Shown piece after piece: positions 1-7,950 of a stretch of 13,505 nt of DNA (its first letter is position 1; each line of letters opens with the position of its first letter). The notes beneath the pieces were generated by a model. The model did not search any database. It had not been told where the DNA came from and was given only the letters and a program-made list of their open reading frames with translations. The DNA is from Galactobacter sp. Its GTDB lineage: Bacteria; Actinomycetota; Actinomycetes; Actinomycetales; Micrococcaceae. Where the stretch lies: assembly GCF_022712295.1 (NCBI RefSeq), contig NZ_JALAGT010000139.1:1-13505 (forward strand), written 5' to 3'. The position numbers were made by a program, and so were the translations under genes.

Positions 1-7
1 CATTTCA

Positions 8-57
8 GGAGTCAGTTCCGCCGCCCTCACACCCCCGCACCAGGCACAACTGACTCC
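8..57. repeat. Long-loop inverted repeat downstream of the ara operon
   Basis: GGAGTCAGTT at 8-17 is a perfect 10-base inverted match to AACTGACTCC at 48-57, with a 30-base loop that is almost pure C/G on the plus strand. It lies beyond the araA terminator hairpin. It could be a second terminator, the terminator of a gene outside the left edge, or a copy of a dispersed intergenic repeat. The sequence does not decide between these. Confidence 0.5.
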
Positions 58-82
58 CCAACACCGGCCACAGCACAACGAA

Positions 83-117
83 CAGGGCCCGCACCCTCCA
101 CGAGGATGCGGGCCCTG
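83..117 (-). terminator. Hairpin terminator after araA
   Basis: CAGGGCCCGCA at 83-93 pairs perfectly with TGCGGGCCCTG at 107-117, an 11-bp very GC-rich stem with a 13-base loop that can pair a little further inside. It starts 28 nt after the araA stop. On the minus strand the stem is followed by TTCGTTG, so the U tract is weak, as is common for actinobacterial terminators. It probably ends the ara operon transcript. Confidence 0.75.
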
Positions 118-145
118 CTCATCGCTCCAGAAGAAGCGACTCAGG

Positions 146-1648
146 TCAGCGGGTGAGCTTGGCGATCGCGTCGTTGTAGCGCAGCTCGTTCAGGAAGCCG
201 GGGACGGTGGTGCCCTCGCCGATCTCCACGAGCTCGATGCCGGTCATGGTCGCGAAGGCACGGAACACGTCCACGCCGATGCGATTGGTCATGACGGTGT
301 GGTGCGCGGCTCCTGCGTGCAGCCAGCACGTGGTGGAGGTCGCGAAATCGGGCTTCGGGGACCACACGGCGTGGCCGACGGGCAGCTTGGGCAGTGCGGG
401 CGACTCCACGATGTCCACGGTGTTGGCGGTCAGGCGCAGACGGTCGCCCATGTCTGACAGGGCGACGACCAGGCCCGGACCGGCGTCGGCGGCGAACACC
501 AGGCGCACCGGATCGTCCTTGTCGCCGATGTCCAGTGGGTGAATCTCCAGCTTGGGCTTGGACGCGGTCAGGGACGGCGCCACCTCCAGCATGTGGGCGC
601 CCAGGATCAGCTCGGAACCGGGAGTCAGGTCGTAGGTGTAGTCCTCCATGAGGGACTCACCCCCGGCCAATCCGGTCCCCATGACGTGGGCCAGGCGCAC
701 CAGGATCGCGGTCTTCCAGTCACCCTCTGCACCGAAGCCGTAGCCCTCGGCCATGAGCCGCTGCACGGCCAGGCCGGGCAGCTGGCGCAGTTCGCCCAGG
801 TCCTCGAAGTTGGTGGTGAAGGCATGGAAGCCGCCGGATTCCAGGAAGGAACGCAGGCCGAGCTCGATGGCGGCACCGTATCGCAGCGACTCGTGACGGT
901 CGGCACCCGGCAGCAGCTCGGGGGCAACGTCGTAGAGCGAGACGTACTCGGCCACCAGCGCGTCGATGTCGGCGTCCGCCACGGCGTGCACGGCGTCGGC
1001 GAGTTCGGTGACGCCCCAGGTGTTGACCTCGACGCCGAGGCGACGCTGGGCCTCGACCTTGTCACCCTCGGTGACGGCGACGTTGCGCATGTTGTCTCCG
1101 AAGCGGGCCAGCTTCATGCCGGCTAGCGCGGCACGCCCGGCGGCCGCCCGCTGCCAGGCGGAGACCTCGGCCTGCACCCGCGGGTCGGAGACGTGACCGG
1201 ACACGGTGGTGCGGGCAACGTCCAGGCGGGAGACGATGTAGCCGAACTCGCGGTCGCCGTGGGCGGCCTGGTTCAGGTTCATGAAGTCGAAGTCGATCTC
1301 GTCCCAGGGAGCCTGGGCGTGAGCCTGCGTGTGCAGATGCAGCAGCGGCTTCTGCAGGGCGTCCAGCCCGGCGATCCACATCTTGGCGGGGCTGAACGTG
1401 TGCATCCAGGCGCTGACACCGATGACGTTGTCGTCAGCATTGGCCTCGAGCGCCGCGCGACGGATGGAGGAGGAGTCGGTCAGGACCGGCTTCCAGACCA
1501 CCTTCACGGGGGTGGCGGCGTCCAGCTGCGACGCGATCGCCTGAGACTGTTCGGCGACCTGGCGAAGCGTCTCTTCACCGTAGAGCCCCTGGCTACCGGT
1601 GAGGAACCAGACCTCGTAACCGTCGAGGGGGTTGGTGGTCTCAGCCAT
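146..1648 (-). CDS. araA: L-arabinose isomerase AraA
   Basis: AraA converts L-arabinose to L-ribulose in the cytoplasm, the first step of the isomerase pathway. The product is 500 aa, the same length as the E. coli enzyme, and appears complete. The four metal/active-site positions of the family are recognisable: Glu308 in GFGAEGDWKTA, Glu335 in LMEDYTYD, His352 in GAHMLEV, and the His449-His450 pair in AAHHTV. The chosen ATG at 1648 has AGGAGG 9 nt upstream and begins MAETTNPLDGYEVW; the frame stays open upstream but that part lies inside araD. The start overlaps the araD stop by 8 nt, so translation is probably coupled. It is the last gene of the operon and is followed by a hairpin. Identification is secure. 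Confidence 0.98.
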   Translation of the reverse strand: MAETTNPLDGYEVWFLTGSQGLYGEETLRQVAEQSQAIASQLDAATPVKVVWKPVLTDSSSIRRAALEANADDNVIGVSAWMHTFSPAKMWIAGLDALQKPLLHLHTQAHAQAPWDEIDFDFMNLNQAAHGDREFGYIVSRLDVARTTVSGHVSDPRVQAEVSAWQRAAAGRAALAGMKLARFGDNMRNVAVTEGDKVEAQRRLGVEVNTWGVTELADAVHAVADADIDALVAEYVSLYDVAPELLPGADRHESLRYGAAIELGLRSFLESGGFHAFTTNFEDLGELRQLPGLAVQRLMAEGYGFGAEGDWKTAILVRLAHVMGTGLAGGESLMEDYTYDLTPGSELILGAHMLEVAPSLTASKPKLEIHPLDIGDKDDPVRLVFAADAGPGLVVALSDMGDRLRLTANTVDIVESPALPKLPVGHAVWSPKPDFATSTTCWLHAGAAHHTVMTNRIGVDVFRAFATMTGIELVEIGEGTTVPGFLNELRYNDAIAKLTR

Positions 1649-2390
1649 GGTTGGTGTCCTCCTGGGATGTCGAAGCGGTGTCTGCGAAACGGTCGTCGTC
1701 CGACTGCCCGTAAACGTTCTGGTAGCGCGCAAAAAGCTTGTCGATCGCTTCCTGCGGCAAGGGGGTGAGCGGGCCGGACTGTGCGGCGATGTGCACGGTA
1801 CGGGCCACGTCCTCCACCATGACGGCCGCCTTGACGGCGTCCTTGGCGGATGAGCCGATGGTGAACGGGCCGTGCCCCTTCATCAGGACGGCACGGGAGC
1901 GGTGACCGGTCAGCGTGGAGACGATGCCACGGCCGATGGAATCATCACCGATGATCGCGAAGGGTCCAACGGGGATGGGTCCGCCGAATTCGTCAGCCAT
2001 CGCGGTGATGACGCACGGGATCTCCTCGCCGCGTGCGGCCCATGCCACGGCGTAGGTGGAGTGCGTGTGCACGACTCCCCCGACGTCCGGCATGTTCCGG
2101 TACACGTAGGCGTGTGCCGCGGTGTCCGACGACGGGGGACGCTCGGCCCCGGGCGTACCCGGCACCACTTCGCCGTCCAGCGTGCACAGGATCATGGATT
2201 TCGGTGTGAGCTCGTCGTAGGAGACCCCAGAAGGTTTGATCACGAAGAGATCCTCGCCGGGCACGCGTCCGGAGACGTTACCGCCGGTCCAGACCACGAG
2301 CCCGTAGCGGGTCAGTTCCTGGTGCAAGTCAGAGACCTGCTGTCGTACCTCGTCGATGGCGAGTTGAGTCGCCGCAGAAAAGTCGGTCAT
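1641..2390 (-). CDS. araD: L-ribulose-5-phosphate 4-epimerase AraD
   Basis: AraD epimerises L-ribulose 5-phosphate to D-xylulose 5-phosphate, joining arabinose breakdown to the pentose phosphate pathway. It is a class II aldolase/epimerase. Visible motifs are the phosphate-binding GNVS (37-40) and IKPSGVS (51-57), PPSSDT (85-90), zinc ligands His108 and His110 in VHTHS and His173 in KGHGPF, and Asp133 in MADEFGG. The E. coli counterparts of the histidines are His95, His97 and His171. The ATG at 2390 has GAGGAG about 6 nt upstream and begins MTDFSAATQL. The product is 249 aa against 231 in E. coli; about 20 residues extend past the usual YGQ end and overlap araA. The gap to araB upstream is 28 nt. 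Confidence 0.97.
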   Translation of the reverse strand: MTDFSAATQLAIDEVRQQVSDLHQELTRYGLVVWTGGNVSGRVPGEDLFVIKPSGVSYDELTPKSMILCTLDGEVVPGTPGAERPPSSDTAAHAYVYRNMPDVGGVVHTHSTYAVAWAARGEEIPCVITAMADEFGGPIPVGPFAIIGDDSIGRGIVSTLTGHRSRAVLMKGHGPFTIGSSAKDAVKAAVMVEDVARTVHIAAQSGPLTPLPQEAIDKLFARYQNVYGQSDDDRFADTASTSQEDTNHG

Positions 2391-2418
2391 GATGTGCTCC
2401 TCAGGTGATTCGGCTCGG

Positions 2419-4020
2419 TCACAGCGAGCCGACGGCGGCACGTTCGGCGGGCAGTGCCGCCTCGTACCGCGTCAGGTACGCGGTGTAGCCGGCCACGAGT
2501 TCGGGATCAGGGTCGACGACGGTGGTCGCGGCGTCGGCGAAGACCGCCCGGGTGAGGTACCCGGCCAGGTCCTCCGCGTCGTCGGACACAGGTGCCTCCA
2601 CCTGCGCCGCGCGGTACGCGGCCAGCACGGCGGCGCCCCAGGCGCCGCCCTCACCGGCCGTGGCCATGACGGCCACGGGCGCGTTGACGGCCGCCGCGAG
2701 CACGGACTGTGCTGGGCCCGACGTGCGGAAGAGGCCTCCGTGGCCCTGCAGCGTGTCGATGCGCACGCCGTCTGCTGCGAGGACTCGCATGCCGACCGCG
2801 AGCGAGGCGAAGACGCCGTGCAGCTGGGCGCGGGCGAAGTTCGCCAGAGTCAGGCGGGAGCCCGGGGTGCGCAGCACCATGGGGCGGCCGGCCTCGAGGC
2901 CAAGGACGGGTTCACCGGAGAGCTGGTTGTAGGCCAGCACCCCGCCTGCATCCGCTTCGCCGTCCATGGCGGCACGCAGCAGCGTCGCGAAGACGTCGTC
3001 GGCAGCGGCCGGGGCGCCCATCGCGTCCGCGAAGCGGCCCAGCAGGCCCGCCCATGCTGCGAGTTCGCTCGCACCGTTGTTGCAGTGCACCATGGCCACG
3101 GCATCGCCGGAGGGCGTGGTGACGAGGTCGATCTCGTGATGGACGCTGGGCAGGGCGGCCTCGAGGACCACCATCGCGAAGACGGAGGTTCCGACCGAGA
3201 CGTTGCCCGTACGGGGGGCCACGGCGTCGGTCGCGACCATGCCGGTCCCGGCGTCACCCTCTGCGGGCGCAGCCGGGGCGCCCGACTGCAGCTGCCCGGT
3301 GGGGTCCAGCCAGGCCGCGCCTTCCTCGGTGAGGGCACCGGCGTCCGCTCCGGCCACCGCGACCGGAGGAAGCAGATCCCTCAGCGGCGTGGTGAAACCG
3401 TGCTCCGCGAACCAGGCATCGGCACGGGCCAGGCGAGGCTCGTCGTAATCACGCGTGTCGGCATCGCACGGGAACATGCCGGAGGCATCCCCGATCCCCA
3501 ACACGCTGGAACCGGTGAGCTTGCGATGAACCAGGCCGGCCAACGTGGTGAAGGTGGCGATGTCCTGCAGATGATCCTCGCCGTTCAGCACGGCCTGGCC
3601 CAAGTGGGCCACGGACCAACGCAGCGGGATGTTCACGCCGAGCACCTCGGTCAGCGCGGCGGCCGCCTCCTGCGTGTTGGTGTTGCGCCAGGTCCGGAAG
3701 GGAACCAGCAACTCACCATCGCCATCCAGGGGGAGGTAGCCGTGCATCATGGCGGAGACCGCCACGGCGCGCAGCTTGGTCAGTGCTACACCGTAGGTGT
3801 CGTTCACGGTGCTCGCGAGATCGGCGTAGGCCGCCCGTGCACCTGCCTCGATGGACGCCGACGGGTAGGTCCACAGACCGTCCACGAAGTCGTTCTCCCA
3901 GTCGTGGATCCCCACGGCCAGCACCTCGTGGTCCTCACCGATCAGGCAGGCCTTGATGCGCGTGGAGCCGAACTCGATGCCGAGACTGGCTCGACCCGAC
4001 GCGATGATGTCGGCGCTCAT
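2419..4020 (-). CDS. araB: Ribulokinase, FGGY carbohydrate kinase family
   Basis: This ATP-dependent sugar kinase of the FGGY/actin-like ATPase superfamily probably phosphorylates L-ribulose to L-ribulose 5-phosphate. It is 533 aa. The first phosphate loop is GIEFGSTRIKACLI (14-27), the catalytic base is probably Asp256 in AEGDAGTGM, and the second nucleotide-binding part includes LQGHGGLFR (424-432) and AGEGGAWGAA (455-464). The position between the transporter and araD-araA supports ribulokinase. The sequence resembles what I remember of the alternative AraB group of Bacteroides (IELGSTRIKACLI, GVSAMMHGYLP) more than E. coli AraB. The ATG at 4020 overlaps the upstream permease stop as ATGA. 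The ribosome binding site is weak, so coupling is likely. By sequence alone it could be called a xylulokinase-like kinase; context favours AraB. Confidence 0.9.
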   Translation of the reverse strand: MSADIIASGRASLGIEFGSTRIKACLIGEDHEVLAVGIHDWENDFVDGLWTYPSASIEAGARAAYADLASTVNDTYGVALTKLRAVAVSAMMHGYLPLDGDGELLVPFRTWRNTNTQEAAAALTEVLGVNIPLRWSVAHLGQAVLNGEDHLQDIATFTTLAGLVHRKLTGSSVLGIGDASGMFPCDADTRDYDEPRLARADAWFAEHGFTTPLRDLLPPVAVAGADAGALTEEGAAWLDPTGQLQSGAPAAPAEGDAGTGMVATDAVAPRTGNVSVGTSVFAMVVLEAALPSVHHEIDLVTTPSGDAVAMVHCNNGASELAAWAGLLGRFADAMGAPAAADDVFATLLRAAMDGEADAGGVLAYNQLSGEPVLGLEAGRPMVLRTPGSRLTLANFARAQLHGVFASLAVGMRVLAADGVRIDTLQGHGGLFRTSGPAQSVLAAAVNAPVAVMATAGEGGAWGAAVLAAYRAAQVEAPVSDDAEDLAGYLTRAVFADAATTVVDPDPELVAGYTAYLTRYEAALPAERAAVGSL

Positions 4021-5042
4021 GTGGTTTTCCGTTTCAGGTTGACCACGCGCTGCAGCAGCACGAAGACCAGCAGGATGACGCCGGTGATGATGGTGGTGGC
4101 CTCGGGAGGCACGGTGCCGTCACGGCTGATCAGCAGCTTCAGCACGCCGAGCACCAGGGCTCCGACCACCGAACCGAACACGAAGCCGTAGCCACCGGTG
4201 AGCATGGTTCCGCCGATCACCACTGCCGCAATGGCGTCCAGCTCCCAGCCCACACCGGTGATGTTCTGAGCGGTGCCCAGGCGGGAGGTGTACATGACCG
4301 AGGCGATACCGGCCAGGGTGCCGGAGATGACGTAGACGGACATCTTGGTGCGCCCCACGGGCAGGCCCATCAGCTGGGCCGAGTTCTCGGCACCACCGAT
4401 GGCGTAGACCGTGCGGCCCGTGCGGGTGCGCTTCAGGACCCACCAGGCCACGAGCACCAACACGATCATGACGATCAAGCTGGGGGTGACGCTCACGACG
4501 TTGGAGCGAAGCGCACCCTCGTTGAGCTTGATCTTCTCGCCGAACCACAGGTAGCTGGACTCATAGTCCAGGCGCTGGGGGTCGGTGGAGATCATGGAGG
4601 CGATACCACGGGCCAGGAACATCATCGCCAACGTCGCGATGAAGGGCTGCACGTTGAAGAACTGGATGAGGATGCCGGAGATGGTGCCGAAGGCCGATCC
4701 GATCAGGATCGTCACGACGATGCAGAGCCACACGGGGAGGCCGGCGTTGGCCATCATCACACCCGTCAACGAGGACACCGCGACCACGGCACCCACGGAG
4801 AGGTCGATACCACCGGTGAGGATCACGAACGTGAGGCCCAGGGCCAGCACGATCAGGTGGGCGTTCTCGATGAGGAGGTTGGAGAGGGTGCTCGCCTGGA
4901 TGATCTTGCCGTAGGAGGCCTGACCGTAGGCGAACATCAGGATGAGGATGACCACCGAGGCGATGGTCGGTAGGGCGCTCAGCCAGCCGGAACTCGACTT
5001 GCTGCTGCCCGCGGCTGGGGCGTTCAAGGTCGCGGTGCTCAT
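4017..5042 (-). CDS. Sugar ABC transporter permease, YjfF-like
   Basis: A membrane subunit of a CUT2/ribose-type sugar ABC importer, 341 aa, the usual length. It has about eight to ten hydrophobic segments; the first starts near residue 22 after a short Ser-rich cytoplasmic tail. Family landmarks are TGGIDLSVGAVVAV near residues 76-89 and the cytoplasmic coupling loop around GWELDAIAAVVIGG, followed by TGGYG. With the upstream permease it would form the heterodimeric pore, as YtfT and YjfF do in E. coli. The ATG at 5042 overlaps the upstream stop as ATGA and has GGGGGAG just before it inside the upstream gene. Its stop overlaps the araB start. The substrate is inferred to be L-arabinose from the adjoining araBDA genes. 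Confidence 0.93.
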   Translation of the reverse strand: MSTATLNAPAAGSSKSSSGWLSALPTIASVVILILMFAYGQASYGKIIQASTLSNLLIENAHLIVLALGLTFVILTGGIDLSVGAVVAVSSLTGVMMANAGLPVWLCIVVTILIGSAFGTISGILIQFFNVQPFIATLAMMFLARGIASMISTDPQRLDYESSYLWFGEKIKLNEGALRSNVVSVTPSLIVMIVLVLVAWWVLKRTRTGRTVYAIGGAENSAQLMGLPVGRTKMSVYVISGTLAGIASVMYTSRLGTAQNITGVGWELDAIAAVVIGGTMLTGGYGFVFGSVVGALVLGVLKLLISRDGTVPPEATTIITGVILLVFVLLQRVVNLKRKTT

Positions 5043-6205
5043 GCCTGCTCCCCCTTCGTCTGTTCTGTGGCGTCGCCGTCGTCAGCCGCGTGCCTGCCGC
5101 TACCGGCTGGGGACTCGACTGTGGCCGGTTCCAGGGTCTTCTGCTCGGCGTCGTCGGTCACGACCTCGCCGTCGGTGCTCGGCAGCGTGGGCGGCGTCGG
5201 TGACGGCCGTCTCTTGCGTTTGAGCCAGGAGCGCACCCGCTGGGACTGCAGCAGGCAGACCACCACGATCACGATGGCCTTGAAGGCCGGAGTGGCGGTG
5301 GAGGGGATGGACAGGAACACCACGGTCTTGTTCAGGGTGGTGATCAGCAGGGCGCCGATCACTGAACCGGCGATGGAGAACTTGCCGCCGGCCAGTGAGG
5401 TACCGCCGACCACCACGGCCAGAATGGCGTCCATCTCGAGGTCGAGACCCGTACGGGAGACCTCGACGGTCATGACGGAAGCCGTGGAGAAGATACCGCC
5501 GATACCCGCCAGAAGTGCGGAGAGGGCGTACACGGTCAGCAGCAGCGGCTTGGGGCGGATACCGAGCAGTCGGGAGGCCTTGGAGTTGATGCCCAAGGAT
5601 TCGATCATCATGCCCAACGCCGTACGGCGAACCAAGAGGGCCACGATGACCACGATCACCGCGGCGATGATGGTCACCACGGGGAAACCGATGACGCGGC
5701 CGTTGGCGATCCAGTTGACCAGATCGTTCTCGGCAGCCGTGTTCTGCCCGCCGGTGATGACACGGGCGATACCGCGGCCGGAGAGCATCATGATCAGGGT
5801 GGTGATGAACGGCTGGAGTCCTACCCAGGCCACCAGAATGCCGTTCACCAGGCCAAGCGCCAGGCTGACCAACAAGGCCAGGCCGAGTGCGGTGAAGGCA
5901 GCCCCCACCGTGTTGTCCGCTGAGGACAGGAACTGCATGGTCACGGCACCTGCCACGGCCATGACGGAACCGACGGAGAGGTCGATACCCTCGGTGGCGA
6001 TGACCAGTGTCATACCCACGGCGATCATCAGGATCGGTGCGGTCTGACGCAGGATATCGATCAGGTTGCCGGAGAGATCACCGGACGAGTTCGAGCTGAT
6101 GGCCAGGTATCCCGGGTCCTTGATCACGTCGATCAGGAGAAGGACGATCAGGGCCACGAGTGCCCACACGTACTGACGGGCAAAAAGATTCTTGAGTGCA
6201 GTCAT
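5039..6205 (-). CDS. Sugar ABC transporter permease, YtfT-like, with long acidic tail
   Basis: First of two CUT2-type permeases. The membrane core (about residues 1-330) carries TEGIDLSVGSVMAV and the coupling-loop motif GLDLEMDAILAVVVGGTSL, both close to what is known of E. coli YtfT. After the last helix and the basic stretch LKRKRRP, about 60 residues rich in Asp, Glu, Thr and Pro follow. They make the protein 388 aa against about 341 for YtfT; the tail should be cytoplasmic and disordered. The ATG at 6205 is 3 nt past the ATPase stop and has AAGGAGG 8 nt upstream, within the end of the ATPase gene. With the next permease it forms the probable pore. Confidence 0.93.
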   Translation of the reverse strand: MTALKNLFARQYVWALVALIVLLLIDVIKDPGYLAISSNSSGDLSGNLIDILRQTAPILMIAVGMTLVIATEGIDLSVGSVMAVAGAVTMQFLSSADNTVGAAFTALGLALLVSLALGLVNGILVAWVGLQPFITTLIMMLSGRGIARVITGGQNTAAENDLVNWIANGRVIGFPVVTIIAAVIVVIVALLVRRTALGMMIESLGINSKASRLLGIRPKPLLLTVYALSALLAGIGGIFSTASVMTVEVSRTGLDLEMDAILAVVVGGTSLAGGKFSIAGSVIGALLITTLNKTVVFLSIPSTATPAFKAIVIVVVCLLQSQRVRSWLKRKRRPSPTPPTLPSTDGEVVTDDAEQKTLEPATVESPAGSGRHAADDGDATEQTKGEQA

Positions 6206-6208
6206 GGC

Positions 6209-7813
6209 TCAGGCCTCCTTTTCCGCGTTGTCGGTGGCCTGGTTCTCGGTGTCAGGCTTCTCGTCCACCGCGTCGACGGCCGCGTCCAGGTCTGCGACCG
6301 GCTCGGCCTCTTCGGCGATGACGGCCACAATGCTGGCCGGAGTCACGTCCGGCCCGTTCTCGAGTTCCGCGATGACCTGGTGGTCTCGCAGGACGGTGAT
6401 GCGGTGGCTCAGACGGGCCACCTCGGCGAGTTCCGAGGAGATGAAGACCACGGACATTCCGCCCTCGGCCAGTTCCAGGATCAGGTTGGAGATCTCGGTC
6501 TTGGCGCCGATGTCGATGCCACGGGTGGGCTCATCGAGCACCAGCAGTTCGGGTGCCGTGGCGAGCCAGCGGCCAAGCACCACCTTCTGCTGGTTGCCAC
6601 CGGAAAGGTTCTTGATGGGCCGGTCCGGGTCCGCGGGGCGGACGTTGAGCCGAGCCATGTACTTGTCCACGATCTCGTCGGCCTCCCGCTTGGGCACACG
6701 ACGGAACCAGCCACGCTTGGCCTGGACGGCCAGGACCAGGTTCTCGCGGACGGTCAGGTCACCGATGATGCCCTCGTCGCGGCGGTTCTCCGACGTCAGT
6801 GCGATGCGGTTGGCGATGGCGGTACGGGGCGAACGCAGTTTGACCGACTCGCCGTTCACGGTGATGGTGCCGGTGTCCGCGCTGTCGGCACCGGTGATGA
6901 TGCGGGCCAGCTCCGTACGGCCGGAGCCGAGCAGGCCGGCGAAGCCCATGACCTCACCCTTCTTCAGGGTCAGGTCCGTGGGATTGATGATGCCCTTGGC
7001 GCCCGAACCGGTGAGGACCATGAAGTCCTCGTGCTCGCCGGCCACTCGCTCCGCGGTGGGGGCATCGTCCTGTTCGGTCAGATCCTTGCCGATCATCTCC
7101 GCGATCAGCGCCTGGCGAGGGATCTCCGCCGTCAGGTGCTCGGCAATGTACTTGCCGTTGCGCAGTACCGTGAGCCGGTCGCTGATCTCGTAGACCTGGT
7201 CCAGGAAGTGGGAGACGAAGAGGATGGCCACACCGCGATCGCGCAGGTCACGGATCACGTTGAAGAGCACCTCGACCTCGTTGGCGTCCAAGGAGGACGT
7301 TGGCTCGTCGAGGATCAGCACCTTGGTGTCGGTGACGAGGGAGCGGGCGATCGCCACGAGCTGCTGCACGGCCAAGGCCAGTGAGGACAGCGGCGCATGG
7401 GTGTCCAGGTGAGACAGACCCATCTCACCCAGGATGAGGCGGGCACGCTCATGGGTCTTTCGCCAGTTGATGCCGAAGCCCCCGCGGATCTCGTTGCCGA
7501 GCATCACGTTCTCACCGATGGTGAGGTTGTCGCAGAGATTGACTTCCTGGTACACGGTCGCGACCCCGGAGGACTGGGCGTCGCCCGGTCCGGTGAAGCT
7601 GACCTGCTGACCGTCCACCTCGATGACGCCCGCGTCGATTCCATAGACGCCGGTGAGGGCCTTGATCAGGGTGGACTTGCCTGCCCCGTTCTCCCCCATG
7701 ATGGTGTGGACCTCGCCGGGCCACAGTGTGAGTCCCACATTGTCCAGGGCCTTGACCCCGGGGAACTCCACCGTGATGCCGGTCATCCGGACCACTGGTT
7801 GCGATGTTGGCAT
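6209..7813 (-). CDS. Sugar ABC transporter ATP-binding protein, two-domain, YtfR-like
   Basis: Cytoplasmic ATPase that powers the importer; two fused nucleotide-binding domains as in RbsA, AraG and YtfR. Domain 1 has Walker A GENGAGKST (40-48) and Walker B LILDEP (166-171); its signature region is the LALAVQQ form usual in this family rather than LSGGQ. Domain 2 has a degenerate Walker A GLLGSGRTE (293-301), a good signature LSGGNQQK (403-410) and Walker B LLVLDEP (423-429). The start used is the ATG at 7813 (MPTSQPVV), 534 aa, with a purine-rich AGGAAGAGG just upstream; in-frame starts at 7831 (ATG) and 7852 (GTG) are possible but have badly spaced ribosome binding sites. The last 35 or so residues are an acidic Ala/Asp/Glu tail beyond the usual end. 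Confidence 0.94.
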   Translation of the reverse strand: MPTSQPVVRMTGITVEFPGVKALDNVGLTLWPGEVHTIMGENGAGKSTLIKALTGVYGIDAGVIEVDGQQVSFTGPGDAQSSGVATVYQEVNLCDNLTIGENVMLGNEIRGGFGINWRKTHERARLILGEMGLSHLDTHAPLSSLALAVQQLVAIARSLVTDTKVLILDEPTSSLDANEVEVLFNVIRDLRDRGVAILFVSHFLDQVYEISDRLTVLRNGKYIAEHLTAEIPRQALIAEMIGKDLTEQDDAPTAERVAGEHEDFMVLTGSGAKGIINPTDLTLKKGEVMGFAGLLGSGRTELARIITGADSADTGTITVNGESVKLRSPRTAIANRIALTSENRRDEGIIGDLTVRENLVLAVQAKRGWFRRVPKREADEIVDKYMARLNVRPADPDRPIKNLSGGNQQKVVLGRWLATAPELLVLDEPTRGIDIGAKTEISNLILELAEGGMSVVFISSELAEVARLSHRITVLRDHQVIAELENGPDVTPASIVAVIAEEAEPVADLDAAVDAVDEKPDTENQATDNAEKEA

Positions 7814-7853
7814 CCTTGCCTCTTCCTTCATGCCCGCCTGCGGGCTCCTCACA

Positions 7854-7936
7854 CGGGCGCGGAGACGCCCGGGTGATGGCCTCTTCTTGAACGTGGCACG
7901 GCATCGGGGTCAGGACAACGCATGACCCCGATGCCG
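7854..7936 (-). promoter_or_regulatory. Intercistronic hairpins between binding protein and ATPase genes
   Basis: Two perfect hairpins sit in this gap. The larger pairs CGGCATCGGGGTCA (7899-7912) with its complement at 7923-7936, a 14-bp stem with a 10-base loop that begins 14 nt after the binding-protein stop. The second pairs CGGGCG (7854-7859) with CGCCCG (7866-7871). A third small hairpin, GCCCG/CGGGC at 7832-7845, lies just before the ATPase start. No U tract follows the large stem on the minus strand. Such structures typically act as partial terminators or 3'-end protectors, so that the binding protein is made in excess over the membrane parts; that role is inferred. Confidence 0.65.
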
Positions 7937-7950
7937 CACGGGAGTTCGAC

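Noticed and set aside
1649..1732. Upstream in-frame extension of araA by 28 codons
   Set aside because: The extension falls inside araD and has no matching family sequence; the ATG at 1648 has a well-placed AGGAGG and gives the normal 500 aa.
2389..4191. A 600-codon open frame on the plus strand, antisense to araB and its flanks
   Set aside because: It mirrors the araB codon structure in high-GC DNA, has a His/Gly/Arg-rich composition with no domain, and lies across three well-supported genes on the other strand.
5067..6047. A 326-codon plus-strand frame opposite the YtfT-like permease, and a similar one opposite the ATPase at 6192-7193
   Set aside because: Both are Ser/Thr/Arg/Ala-rich shadows of membrane or ATPase codons, with no ribosome binding site or domain.
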